Positions 51,605 through 63,300 of a DNA stretch of 64,000 nt are shown here, in pieces. The position numbers were made by a program, and so were the translations under genes. Under the pieces are notes generated by a model. That model was not told the origin of the DNA and searched no databases. It saw nothing but the letters and a program-made list of their open reading frames with translations. Numbering within the stretch: the stretch's first letter is position 1; the number at the start of each line of letters is the position of its first letter. Origin of the DNA: Dermacentor variabilis (Eukaryota > Arthropoda > Arachnida > Ixodida > Ixodidae); contig NC_134568.1 in NCBI RefSeq assembly GCF_050947875.1, positions 258,110,115 to 258,174,114 of the forward strand, given 5' to 3'.

Positions 51605-53378
51605 CATTAGAAATTCGAAGATACAAGGGAATATAAAAATGCGAAGATACAGCTTGATAAAGGGCAAAAAAGTGTCACTGGAAACAAATTTCACTGCACG
51701 TATGCACAGAACCTCGCAAAAATATATTTAAATATGCATAAGTATCCAACAAATCTATGTATCTAAGAAAAAGTCAGTGTATATAATGCGTCAAACAAGG
51801 CAAATAAACATCTTGCGCTATCACAGATTCACAGAATCCTAGTTCCCGCCCCCAGTTCATCCACTCCCCCGATGTATTGCGCGCGACGGAAGGCGGCACG
51901 TTTGCTCCCCGCTTTTCTCCTTGCGCACGCAAGACTGAGCCACCATCGTCGCTCACCCATTCCACCCCCGCTCCCCACTACGCTTTCACTCGCACATACA
52001 GTATGCGGCCCGCGGTCACGATGTTATCGCCCTTGGACTTTATACCGAACATGAGGGCAACGGTGACGGCAAGAATGCGCCTGGAGTGTCCATATAATTG
52101 CTATCGCAATAATATAATAAGAGTATCGGGCAACTGAAGCGTCCCGTGGCCCATTACTTTCCGCAAAAGAAGAAGCAACAAAATCGAACTATCAACATGC
52201 GACAATTCGCTACGCCGCAACAATGTTTTGTTTTGTTTTTTTCCTTCTGTGAGGCGCGTCCCGAAATGAAAAAGCGAAAAGGAAAGTATGTTGGCCTCAA
52301 TCGGATCCCTACTTTGGGCACCTAATGTGGCTACCGAAGAAATATCGAAGAAAACGTGTGACACTTGGTCCACTGAGAACCATACGCATACTGCTCGGCA
52401 TCCTACACCGGCGGGACAAGACTTTCCGGAGAGGTTGCGCTCAAGCAAATACGGTGCAATCCGTCCAGTCCCCACAGTGATGGCGGTGAGCTACCATTGT
52501 TTCTTTTTCTCGTCTGCTAGCCAAAAAGCGTCCAAAACTCTGCCAGGCGAAAATCCACTCTGCCAGAGAAAACCGAACGCGCACCGAAGTGCGCCGCGCG
52601 GTGATCGGGGCAACACGAGAAAAACGCATGCGCTCTGGCTGGCTCTGACGGCCCACGGGTAGCGAGAACAAGGAACTTGAAGAGGCTCAATGTGTCCTCG
52701 CAAGTAAAAGTCGAAGTAGAAAAAATAAATGAGAACGTAGTTACCTGGCTGGCTTTAGTGTCTTGACATGTATGCTTTGGCAGAGGTGAACAAACATCTT
52801 GATATTTTTTTTGCCACATGACGGCACAAATGAACCACCACAACGCCTCGTCCTTGTCTCATCGGACCTCGCTGCGAGCTTTGTCAACTTGTCTGATAGT
52901 GTGTTGATTTGCCTTGTCTCGTTGTATGGTCCGATGTAAGACTTTAGAAAAATCAATGCAGATTTGACGTCATATGTGTATAACATTAAACCCACAAAGT
53001 TCCTCAATTGAAAACCTAAAGCACAACTTTGGAACTGTCAATGCACCATTCACATCAAAAGTTTATGAGAACTTTATACCCATAAAGTTTCGGAATTGGC
53101 ATCCATGCGTTCCGCAAATTCCGCGGCCTCCGCGAGATGCCGCGGTGAGCCCGTTCGCCATAGAACGCCCTTGAAACTTTCTGCTCGGATGGGGGGGTTC
53201 CTTGCGTTATGTGACGCCCGGTGCATGGGCGTTGCCGCGAAATCCAGCCCGAGTTCGCAATGTTCGCAGTGAAATGTCTTTTCGAGCGTGAAAAAGACAT
53301 TATAGACAAAATCCAGAATGATGTCCGGCGTCGGCGGTTGCTTTGGTCGCCGGTGCATGGACAGCACGAAAAGATTTC
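51605..53378. other. Unassigned stretch
   Basis: No recognised gene. Frames at 52101-52475 (-) and 52288-52662 (+) have no motif. Confidence 0.35.
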
Positions 53379-53430
53379 GGGGGGGGGGGGGAGGCTGGAG
53401 CCCCATAACCCCCCCCTGGCTACGCCCCTG
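53379..53430 (-). repeat. Isolated hAT-like transposon terminus
   Basis: Read from 53430 on the minus strand: CAGGGGCGTAGCCAGG, then a run of G and TTATGGGGCTCC. CAGGGGCGTAGCCAG is a common hAT terminal repeat. A 13-base G run lies at 53379-53391. No partner end was found in the window. Confidence 0.5.
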
Positions 53431-54681
53431 ATAGTGGCCCACTGCGTCGGCGTACAAGGGTCGACTACGACGCATGACGATAGTCAGATCACGAAGCTGG
53501 AATGCCGACAATGAAACGACCACGACGGCTTCACGATCAGGATCACGTACCTAGTGGCCTAAGCAGGTAGACAACTTGGGTCACTGGGTTGGCGTAAGGA
53601 GCTAGCTGATAGATAGACAGGCTGAAAACGGCTGAATAAGGCAAAGAATACTATTCGCATTAAAGAAATATTTTCGTTACTCAGACACAACGTGACTATC
53701 ATTTAAGGATATATTATCAAAGTTCATTGCTCTCAATGGATAATTGCCCGGCATATTTTTTTTCTGCAGTAGAAAGGTGATTGGGGGTTGCTCAACTTAA
53801 CAGTTATTTCTTTTGTAATTCACTGACGAAAGTTGGTGAAACGTTCTGCATTATCCGACAAGGAGCTGCACGCTAAGCAAGACAAAGCTGGCACGACTTA
53901 CACGTCATATAGCCACTCAGCCACCGCGCCGGATTGAAGTAAAACTACTCAGATACAGTTGCCGATTCGAACTTGGTCGTTTATTCATCAGTATAGTTAT
54001 GTACATGATCCCATTGTAAATCGTAAATGTCATCATGATTGCATGATGTTAACATTTTTGGCGAGGGAGTGCAAACAGCAAGTTATCAGCGTAACTTATT
54101 TGTAATTCAAGGCAAAACATGACCCGTGTGGATGCTGTGAATAGCATTCCAGTGTCCAAGCTCTGGAGTTGTTAAACACGCATACACTGTCGAGTAGCCC
54201 GCAAAAGGTGTCACGTTCTGTGAACGTGTTCTGATTCTGATTTGATTTTTCTGAAAATCTGATTTGGAATCTCGGAATTCGCTTGCTCAAAGCTCAGCTA
54301 CGGAGGGTTGGTGTGCCTCTGCCTTCGCAAGGCAGCTAGAAGCTATAAACATCAGTTAACCAATAAACTTCACTTTCTGCCGAACGGCATGAAAACGTAT
54401 TTCACAAGAAATAGTGGCTTCGAACCCCGCTTGAAGTATGTGTGTGGTTGAACGTGTGTGGTGTATGCTGAATGGCCATTCCGTCCGAAGAAGGTCAAAA
54501 ACCAGGTAACCACCTTCAGTACGGTGCAGAAGGATCGAACTTTCGACAGGTAAGTCCGTAACTTGCGATCACGACACCCACTGTACTATGTTAACGTTAT
54601 AGTCTACTAGTGTTGTCACATAACAGGCGGATCCTATCCGGATACCCATAGGCAAGCGCCGTACGGGTGTAGGCGTATACT
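53431..54681. other. Unassigned stretch with SINE scraps
   Basis: 53905-53937 on the minus strand reads TCCGGCGCGGTGGCTGAGTG, a SINE A-box region without body. 54520-54600 (minus) holds a tRNA-like AAGTTCGATCCT. No gene recognised. Confidence 0.35.
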
Positions 54682-55010
54682 GGGTGTCCTATACGTAACT
54701 TGAGCCAGACTTTAAAAATATGCAAATGCCACGCAACTGGGCAGAATCAACGTAATGTTGTTTGCCGTCGCTTGGAGATAATCAGATAATTTTTTGCATT
54801 CCGCCTAAATATACAATTAGCCTTAATTAATTAATGAAGCCCTCAAATATTATAGTTACATGAAGTGTCAATGAGAAAATTGTAGAGCAGCATGAAAAAC
54901 TCCCGATACAGCTTTCCGTTGCTCAATATGTGCTACATGAAAGTGTTCTTCCAAGCATGAAAGAAGCCTTCGAATACAAGAAAAATTGCCGCGCGACTGG
55001 CCGCTCGAGG
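54682..55010 (+). repeat. Dispersed tick repeat starting GGGTGTCC
   Basis: Begins GGGTGTCCTATACGTAAC and includes TTAAAAATATGCAAATGCCA and AGCAGCATGAAAAACTCCCG. I recognise it as a frequent tick repeat of undetermined class, possibly a DNA transposon end. Its other terminus is not seen. Confidence 0.45.
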
Positions 55011-55379
55011 CACTTAGTCCTCGTTCTTAGCGCTGTACGTGGTTTTAATTATGAATAACCAACTAACCCAAACCTCCACTCTTAATAATCAGTGTTGGAA
55101 TTATCACTTGCGGCACAAAGCATCACAAATTTAATCTGCACCCTTACATCCAACCTCATCTCCTCGGAACATATATCACTCATGAGTGGTACTCGGGAAA
55201 ACGAATACTTAGAAAGGGCTGTTCCGGAGATGAATGGCTGAACCTTAAGTTTGCAGTCGATGTGAGATGACAGGAAGTGCACTGGCTGGAGATGATTTCA
55301 AGCATCAATTCCAGTTTGTTTTAACTCCGAATAATAATTAAAAAAGAACGAAACCTTCAATGTCCGATATTATGAGCTC

Positions 55380-55655
55380 GTTCTCCCAGCAGGCGTCATT
55401 GAAGGTCTCTCTCTGTATGTCACTGGTTCAGACAAACTGGCTCCCATACCTCTCCAGAACAAATCTTGCTTCTGTGGACTGAATATACCCCACTGAATAT
55501 ACCTCCCATTTCATCAACAACATGTACCGCACGAAAGATTCCCATACAGGGCACGTATGTATTCTAGTATAGGCCTGACATACGCTGGGTACGCGGCCTC
55601 CCTAACCTGCCTAGTCACGTGCTTAAGGTTTTGCTGTAAAAACACCAAGAGCTTT
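55380..55655 (-). pseudogene. LINE RT C-terminal remnant
   Basis: The minus strand from about 55650 gives FLQQNLKHVTRQVREAAYPA and YVRPILEYIRALYGNL, the thumb region of a CR1/Jockey RT (L-x-R-P-x-L-E-Y). After stops it continues in other frames with RFVLERYGSQFV-like text. Only this segment survives. Confidence 0.5.
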
Positions 55656-55778
55656 TTCTGCCCTATTAAACATTTCGTTTCCTTATGCTGTCCGTGCCTG
55701 ATCCCCGCAAAATATTACGCCCCAATACTTTTGCGGTCTTTGCTAAGTTGGATATTTAGAATATAGTGATATGGATTA

Positions 55779-55860
55779 CCCGCCGTGATGGCGCAGTGGC
55801 TTCGTCGTTGCGCTGCAAAGCGCAACGACGATTAAAAGATGCAGTGTAAAATGCCGCATG
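55779..55860 (+). mobile_element. SINE head with a perfect 13-bp hairpin
   Basis: CCCGCCGTGATGGCGCAGTG is the Ruka-like head with its A box. It is followed by TCGTCGTTGCGCT, loop GCAA, AGCGCAACGACGA (55802-55831), a perfect stem with a GNRA loop where the SINE would continue to its B box. The SINE body is absent. Confidence 0.5.
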
Positions 55861-56745
55861 TGTGGGGTATGAGGGTATAGAGAGGGTTTACTGTGCGCGC
55901 AATTTTGTCAGCGCTGAAGTGCCGGCATGTCTCGAGGATGAGGGCGGGAGGTCGGGCCCATCCGTGAATGGGCTCATTACAGACCTAACCAGGGGCACGT
56001 CAGATGCGCAAAAAATACAAACAAATAAACACGAACGTGATGCCTTTAAGATCACCGTCTTTTTTCTCGATCTAAATAAGTACATAATCCATTTGCAAAC
56101 AGTTTCACCGATGTTTAGGCTCCACAACTTCAGTATTAGAACGCAATTTGTTACTGGGCCGAACGGCTTCTTAAAAAATCTAAAAACACTCAGGTTGTCG
56201 CCTGTTATCCAAAGTCAATGCTAAGTTATGGTAGAATTCGACTAATTGCTTTGTGCATGAAAATACTCTTCAAAATGTTTGTTGTTGAGCTTTAAAAAAG
56301 TTCAAGTGAACTGAGTTGATGCATTAAGGCAGAATATACAACATGCGCGAGTAATTTGCGACAAACAAGTGTAGCTGATTATAGGCCTGTAATTGGAACA
56401 CAGTGTGAGCCGCAACTGGCCTTAAGTTAGTCACCCTTCGGCAGTCGGGAAGCAAGTCCTTATCTAGCTTTCTTCTTCTTTCGTAATGTTACCTAAAGGT
56501 AATGCGCCACTGCTTGGGAACAGCGCCTTAGAAATCAGGGTGAAATGCCAACCGGGCCATTTTATTTAGTTTCATCAATCGGCTCTAACATATTAACCAT
56601 GGCCGTTAAGATGAAGCTCAACCTACCCCATTGGCGAATACTGTTCTCGCGGACCACCCAGTGACCCAAATTGGTGGGAAAACGGTTAGAGTCATAGACA
56701 TATCGGTAGACAACACCGGTAAGTGCGTGAAGTATCGCAACAATG

Positions 56746-56746
<1 letters not shown>
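55861..56746. other. Unassigned stretch
   Basis: A 120-codon frame at 55862-56224 (+) shows no motif. No repeat recognised. Confidence 0.3.

Positions 56747-56810
<64 letters not shown>
56747..56810. repeat. (TA)32 microsatellite
   Basis: 64 bases of perfect TA, left boundary of the tRNA-containing repeat. Confidence 0.95.
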
Positions 56811-56811
<1 letters not shown>

Positions 56812-57148
56812 GAGAAGAAAGGGGGTTTTAACCGAGGGGCTCGATTTTTATGTCATATCATGAGAAGCCAACAAACACTGACACCAATGACAGCATAGGG
56901 GAAATTACTTGTGCTTAATAAATGAAATAAAGTAACGATAAATTAATGAAAATTAAAGTGGATGAAAAAACAACTTGCCGCAGGTGGGAACCGAACCCAC
57001 AACCTTCGCATTTCGCGTGCGATGCTCTACCAATTGAACTACCGCGGCGGCGTTTCCCCGTCCACTTTCTTGGGTATTTGTGTGTACTAGTAGAACCCTG
57101 GGAGTGTTAGCCAGCGCCACCACTCAGAGACCTTGGCGGCGGACGTGG

Positions 57149-57151
<3 letters not shown>
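56811..57151 (-). mobile_element. Repeat unit containing a tRNA-like gene, bounded by TA microsatellites
   Basis: 341 bp. Upstream of the tRNA-like part (57048-57151) stands GTTCCACGTCCGCCGCCAAG and CACTCCCAGGGTTCTACTAG; downstream (56975-56811) AAGTTGTTTTTTCATCCACT and a tail ending near GCCCCTCGGTTAAAACCCCC. I recall this whole unit as repeated in tick genomes, so it is probably a tRNA-derived SINE. TA arrays adjoin both ends and no terminal repeats are seen. Confidence 0.6.
56976..57048 (-). tRNA. tRNA-like cloverleaf, anticodon region CGCGAAA (CGA)
   Basis: 73 nt that fold as a complete tRNA. Acceptor GCCGCGG pairs with CTGCGGC (one G-U), D arm GTTC/GAGC, anticodon stem TCGCA/TGCGA, a five-base variable loop, T arm GTGGG/CCCAC with loop TTCGGTT, and discriminator A. 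A box TAGTTCAATTGG and B box GGTTCGGTTCCC are intact. The anticodon loop reads CGCGAAA, so the triplet is CGA (Ser), but position 33 is G, not the near-universal U, and serine tRNAs need a long variable arm that is missing. CCA is not encoded. Probably the head of a SINE rather than a working tRNA. Confidence 0.6.

Positions 57152-57182
<31 letters not shown>
57152..57182. repeat. (TA)n microsatellite
   Basis: About fifteen TA units, right boundary of the tRNA-containing repeat. Confidence 0.95.
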
Positions 57183-57184
<2 letters not shown>

Positions 57185-59116
57185 CGCAATAAAGGTAGCG
57201 CACATCGGACCACAGGAAAAATATACGTTTGAAAGATTGCTTCATTCGCCAACATCAACATATGACAGTCACATCAACCGGCTCCTTTTGAGGCAATATA
57301 ACGCATAAGTTTCGTGAGTCGTCCTTTATTTTCTGTACGATGGCTCTGCCAGGCAAGCATATAACTTTCTATAATTTTCTCCAAACACTGACACATAAGT
57401 AAGGTACCCTTCCAATTTAGTTGAGACCGAGCCAGCGCTTCGAATGTTAATTTCCCTGCACCGAGTGTCCGGTCACTAATCATCCTGCCAGTTTCGCGCT
57501 TGCCAATAACGGAATATCCTAAGGCACTGGAATCAGCTAGACGAATTCTGGAGCGCACGCGCCGCAGAAGCAAAATTGCCGTTTCCACATTTTCGGAGGC
57601 GGTGGCCACAGCGGACACACATTTGTTTTGCCCCGTGAGGAACAGACAAGCAGTCATGACATATCGGGCAGGACTCGCCTACAACGACTATCCAAGTGTA
57701 CGAATAGCCGAAACGCGTAATCTACGAGACGTGTACTGTAGCGCGCCTCCTCACTCACGTCTCCCTCGGGAAGCGCGAGAGAGGCGGTCGGCTGTGGGCC
57801 CGCGACGTCCGGAAGTGGCCTCCGCGATGCGTGGCGCGCCGGTGCGTGCGCATGCACTGGGAATGAATCCCTCCCGTCCCCGTGGGCATTCGTGGCGCAG
57901 CGCGCTACAACGGCGGGCAGCCGTCTCGAATAACCGCGTGCAGACAAGCACCCGGAGCAATTTAATAAAGATCTTGGAGTGCACTACTTTCGGGACCGGT
58001 CCGCATTTATAGGCTGCACTACCTTCGGGATCGGACTCCGGAAGCGATTAGATAGATTATAGAGCCGGAAATAAAACTGGTCTGACAATGCCCAAGAATG
58101 CTATTCGCATTTTAAAAAAAAAGCAAACAAACAAATAATGTTTCATAAGAAGTTCGAAAGACTACAGGGGCAAAAGGAAAATGCTGCTTGTACAATGTAT
58201 TAAACCGTGCGTCAGAGAGCAGGCCGAAAGTGCTGCAGAACAGGTTGAAGGAAGAAGACAAGCCTCGCAACTTGATTATTACGTTTCCTTAATGGCTGGC
58301 TTTCCGGAAATCCTTGACCTTGACTTCTTCCGATCAGCGTCCGGAGAACTAGATTACAGCGGTGCACAACATAAAACTCGCTTTTACGTTCTTTCAGAAG
58401 CCGTTAAAAAGTTAATAAAACAAATATCTGATAGAGTAACGTCTCGCGAGATAGGCTGCACCGCCTTCCTCGTTGTTTGCGCGCACGGAACCCGTAACTT
58501 GGCGCAGCGCAGGGCTTTTATCTGAAAGACGACACTCACGGCTTCCATCCGGATAGGAGCCTCTTTGGCCAGCGTCTTGTACGCCCACTATAGTGTATAC
58601 TATCGTGCGTGATCGCGTTGCCGCTCCGGTGCCCTGCAACCTGCCTGTAGCCCTGTCTGCTTTCCGTGGACAAACAGCGGCGTCATTAGTTCCGCCTACA
58701 GGCGGAGGGCCGTCTGTGCTCTGGGGGAAGAACCGGATAGGTCACCGAAGCCTCCGTCTTACTACTTGCTTACTGTTTTATGTTCACACACGTGGCACGA
58801 ACGGGAAAATGCTCTGTCTTGGAGAACGAGTTGTTCTGCCACTGTACAGATGAGGCGATGATCGTAAAAATCGAGGCAGTCTGTGTTTCGCCGTTATTTA
58901 AACGAGGGCAGACTCGCGGGACAGCTACTCCTTCTAATGGAGCTCGTTAAATAAAAAGAAGCATGCAAATAATTACAAGCGCCATAACGCTAGCACGCCT
59001 ACGCTAGCACATCTTCCACAGAAACTGAAACAATGCCCAGAAAAGCTCCAGCCGGATGGTGCCTTTATTCGCAATTTATTTATTCACAGTGTTTGGATCG
59101 GACTGCTGGTACGATC
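57183..59116. other. Unassigned stretch
   Basis: The frames 57500-58012 (+, 170 codons) and 58181-58525 (+, 114 codons) have ordinary composition (for example YYVSLMAGFPEILDLDFFRS) but no family I recognise. AATAAA occurs at 57964 and near 58947. Confidence 0.35.
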
Positions 59117-59469
59117 TGTTGGGAACTCGGCGCTGACGCCCGTGGTTGTACCTGGGTCGCAAGCCCCAAGGGTAGCGTTGGCCTGGCGGCCTGGGGTACA
59201 ACTGGAAGCATCCGAAGGTCCCGGCAAAGCATGAGTCGACTGGTAACAACGAAACAACTTGTTTATTTTAACATCGCAAAGAGTTGGCGGTCAGGTTTGA
59301 CCGAAGTAGAGAGACGGGAGAGCACTTTACTCAACAGAAGAAATCGGAGCCCTCCTTTTTGGCGTCCGGGGGCAGCTGTTTTTATACTCTCGCAGTTGAG
59401 GGCAAGAAGGAACCCCTCAAAAGACGAGCACGTGAATGTACAATGGGCTAATGGTGACGCACACTGTCG

Positions 59470-59605
59470 TAGCGATGCCGTAGCACCATGACGAGCACGA
59501 TCTCGTAGCACCCTGTCGAGCACGATCTCGTAGCACCCTGTTGTAGCGCTGCCGTAGCACCATGTCGAGCACGATCTCGTAGCACCCTGTTGTAGCGCTG
59601 CCGGT
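59470..59605. repeat. Minisatellite 1 inside the LTR
   Basis: Alternating 25-base units containing CGAGCACGATCTCGTAGCAC and TTGTAGCGCTGCCGTAGCAC, about five in all. Each unit ends CACC(A/C)TGT. Confidence 0.75.
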
Positions 59606-59762
59606 CGGGCACAATGACTGTAATGAGAGGATGATCCCTGCTTTGGCATCGCCTGTTTCGGGCACAATGACTGGAATGAGAGGATGATCCCTGCTTTGGC
59701 ATCGCCTGTTTCGGGCACAATGACTGGAATGAGAGGGTGATCCTTTGCGGTCGCATCGCCGC
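59606..59762. repeat. Minisatellite 2 inside the LTR (53-bp unit x 3)
   Basis: Units begin CGGGCACAATGACTG at 59606, 59659 and 59712; the first two differ by one base, the third diverges at its end. Confidence 0.9.
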
Positions 59763-60206
59763 AGTCGCGCCTGGAAACACCTGCCGATGAGTGTTGCGGC
59801 GACGACGATCGGGCCAAAATGTCTGCCGCCCCGCCGCAGTCGCGCCGGCAAAACCACGTGTCGCAGGCGAAACGCAACAGACCGCCCCGCCGGGGGAAGG
59901 AGATCCCGATGGACAGGGGACTGCATCCGCTGTCCGGAGGGATGTCGCTCGATGATGCTCATAACCGAAGTCGGGCGTCCCTCGACGTTTCTTGAGCGCA
60001 GCGCACAGAGAAGGCCTCGTTCTCTCGTTCAGGTTCGCACGGGACACTGCAAAGTGACTTCGGGAGAGTTCACATTTTTGTTCTCGTTCCCGGCAAGCGT
60101 TAGAACTACGCTGAAACTCAACCGCTCAGTCAGCAAGCACGGCACAACCCTCACTAAGCCCTGCCAGGCTCTTTCCCCTTTTTATACCACTGCCTAGTTC
60201 CTTACA

Positions 60207-60379
60207 GTAGTCTAGCATCACTCAGAACGCGTCCACAAATTGAAAAATTGCACTAGAAAGCATATCATCACTTTGAAACACTAAACAAAAGCAATATGTT
60301 AAAAAAAAATCCTGCCTCAGGAAGAAAAACATCAGTAACAAACAATTTTGAGGCTGATTCCTACGTTAGGGGCTTCGAC
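60207..60379 (-). other. 3' untranslated region of the Gmr1-type element
   Basis: Between pol and LTR. A T-rich run (coding strand) lies near 60301-60310. No clear polypurine tract beside the LTR. Confidence 0.5.
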
Positions 60380-63300
60380 TTAAGCCATCGGCGTTACCGT
60401 TGAGACTCCCCTTTTTGTAACGCACCTCAAAGGAATATTGTTGTAAAGCGAGGCTCCAGCGCAGGAGGCGGCCATTTTTGGGAGAGATGGTCGCAGCCAT
60501 TGGAGAGGGCAGTGATCCGTCTCAATGATAAACCTCGAGCCGGCTAGATAGCATGACAATTTCTGAACGGCCCACACGAGACACGCACACTCTTTCTCGG
60601 TGGCGCTATACGCCTGCTCACGACTGGTCAGCTTACGACTAGCATACAGGACGGGGTGTTCTACTTCTCCATTTTCCCGTTGGCACAGTACAACGCCCAT
60701 GCCTCGCTCACTAGCATCGCACTGAACAATGAACCCTTTTGTATAGTCTGGCGATCGTAGCACAGGCTGGCTTGTTAGGGCACTCTTTAGGGCGCTAAAA
60801 GCTCTTTCCTTTGTCTCGTCCCAGACGACTGTTTGAGGCTCTGTCTTTCTTAGAGCATCCGTCAGGGGAGCCGCGATATCAGAGTACCTAGGGATGTACC
60901 TCTGATAGTAGCCGGCGACACCTAAGAACGACCGAATATCGGTCTTTGTGCGCGGTTGCGGAAAGTCTCGCACAGCGGCCACTTTTATTTCAGAGGGGCG
61001 GCGACGACCCTGACCAATCACGTGACCGAGGTAGACAACCTCGGCCTGTGCTAACTGGCACTTAGGAGCCTTGACTGTCAAGCCCGCTTCGCGCAGGCGG
61101 GTTAGCACTGCCCGCAGGTGTGCCATATGCTCAGACCAGGATGCGGAGAATATCGCTACGTCGTCTAGATACGGTAAAGCGAATTCTTGCTGTCCCCGCA
61201 ACACTTTATCCATGAGGCTTGAAAAACAGTATGGCGCGTTCTTCAAACCAAAACTCAACACTTTAGGACGGAATGTTCCCATTGGTGAAATGAACGCCGC
61301 ATACCTACTAGCCTCTTCTGTAAGTGGAACCTGCCAATAACCCCTGACAAGATCTAGGGTGGAAATAAACTGAGCGCTACTAACTTTCTCAAGGCGCTCC
61401 TCGATGTTAGGGATCGGATAAATTTGATCCTTAGTGATGGAATTAAGCCTGCGGTAGTCGACGCAAGGACGAGGTTCCTTGCCCGGTACCTCAACTAAAA
61501 TCAAAGGGGAGGTATAATCACTCTCACCTGCCTCAATAACACCGAGCTGTAGCATTTTCTTTACCTCAGCCTCCATAATATCGCTCTGGCGGGGTGACAC
61601 CCGATACGCCTTGGATCGTACTGGCTCTGTGGAGGTAAGTTCTATATCATGAGTAAGTACAGAAGTCCTACCAGGCCTCTCAGAGAACAGACCTTGAAAC
61701 TCTTGTAATAGCTGGTGTAGTTCGGTTTTCTGCTCGGGCGACAGCGGTGCTTTACTGATAAGGTCACTAATGACTTGACCGGTGTCTTCCCTGTTCGTCA
61801 CTGAGCCTAGTCCCGGAAGCTCGACCGGAAGCTCTTCAGGAACGTTTACCATCATGCACACCACCGCTTCCCTTTGTCTATAAGGTTTGAGCAGATTACA
61901 GTGGTAAACTTGCTGTGCTTTCCGCTTTCCTGGCAGACTTACCACGTAGTTAACGTCCGACAGTTTCTGAACAATTCGTGCTGGGCCCTCCCACTGCACG
62001 TCTAGCTTGTTGTTTAGCGATGTGCGCAATATCATGACCTCATCGCCAACCTCAAAACGACGGGCCCTGGCTGTCCGATCATAATAAACCTTGGCCCTCT
62101 GCTGGGCCTTTGCCATTGCTTCACCTGACAACTCCTGTGCCCTTCTTAAGCGTTCGAGGAGCTTAAGCACGTACTCCACCACGACTGGGTCGTCGCCCCT
62201 ACCTTCCCACGATTCTCGAAGCATGCGAAGCGGAGATCGAAGCGAGCGACCGTACACCAGTTCAGCTGGCGAAAACCCCGTAGCCGCATGCGGCGCGGTC
62301 CTTAAAGCAAACATCACCCCAGGCAGACACAGCTCCCAGTCAGTTCGATGTTCAAAACACAACGCTCTCAACACGCGCTTCATGACGGAGTGGAGCTTCT
62401 CAACGGAATTCGACTGTGGGTGGTACACTGAGCTGTGTAACAGCTTTACCCCACACCTTTCGAGAAAAGTTGTCGTCAAAGCGCTAGTAAACACTGTGCC
62501 CTGATCTGATTGAATTTCTGCAGGAAAACCAACTCGCGCAAATATGGACAGTAGTGCATTGACTACCTCAACTGAGCTGAGTTCTTTAAGCGGCACTGCT
62601 TCAGGGAACTTTGTCGCTGGGCAGATCACAGTCAAAATGTGTCTGTACCCCGTGGCTGTTACCGGCAGAGGTCCCACAGTATCAATAACGAGCCGTCTAA
62701 AAGGCTCCGTAATGATAGGTACCAATTTCAACGGCGCCCTCGATTTGTCCCCTGGTTTGCCCACCCGCTGACAGGTGTCACATGACCTTACGAAATGGTC
62801 TGCGTCCCGAAAACACCCTGGCCAATAGTACTCTTGCAAGAGACGGTCCTTAGTTTTCTTAACTCCTAGGTGTCCGGACCACGAACCCCCGTGTGACAAG
62901 CGCAACAGATCCTGACGATAGCATTGAGGCACGACCAGCTGATCGAACTCCACTCCTCTGCGGTCTAGATAGTTCCGGTACAGGACTCCACCTCTTTCCA
63001 CAAAACGCGCAGTTTTCCTGGCGATACCTTCTTTGACATTGCAGCGCACGTTTTCCAGGCTGCCATCCTTTTTTTGCTCGGCTATCAAAGCCGACCGGCT
63101 GACTTTTAGCAACCTATCAAGTCCGTCTGACGTAGGCGCGATGAGCAAATCAGTAGATAGCTCTTCTAACTTTCCCGCGTCGGGCGTTTCCTCTCCAGTA
63201 TCTGGCGCCTTTAACGTTACAGACTCAAGTTTATTCAGTTCGGGCGTGCTCTGAATATCAGCTTGCTGCGCCTCTGACCCTTTTTCGTTGTTTGATAACG

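Larger units (their letters stand above)
59117..60206 (-). repeat. 3' LTR of the Gmr1-type Gypsy element
   Basis: Probable extent 1090 bp: on the coding strand it starts TGTAAGGAAC (60206) and ends GTTCCCAACA (59117), an imperfect inverted pair with TG...CA. Two TATA-like boxes are present, TATAAAAAGGGG near 60187 and TATAAAAACAGC near 59395, and AATAAA near 59265. The partner LTR is outside the window, so the inner boundary is not proven. GATC precedes it on the outside. Confidence 0.6.

Noticed and set aside
54520..54600. tRNA gene
   Set aside because: A B-box-like AAGTTCGATCCT is present, but the arms do not pair as a cloverleaf.
59263..60047. Minus-strand frames of about 200 codons in the LTR
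   Set aside because: They run through minisatellites and carry repeated SHCARNRRCQSRDHP-type text without a known domain; LTR sequence explains them.
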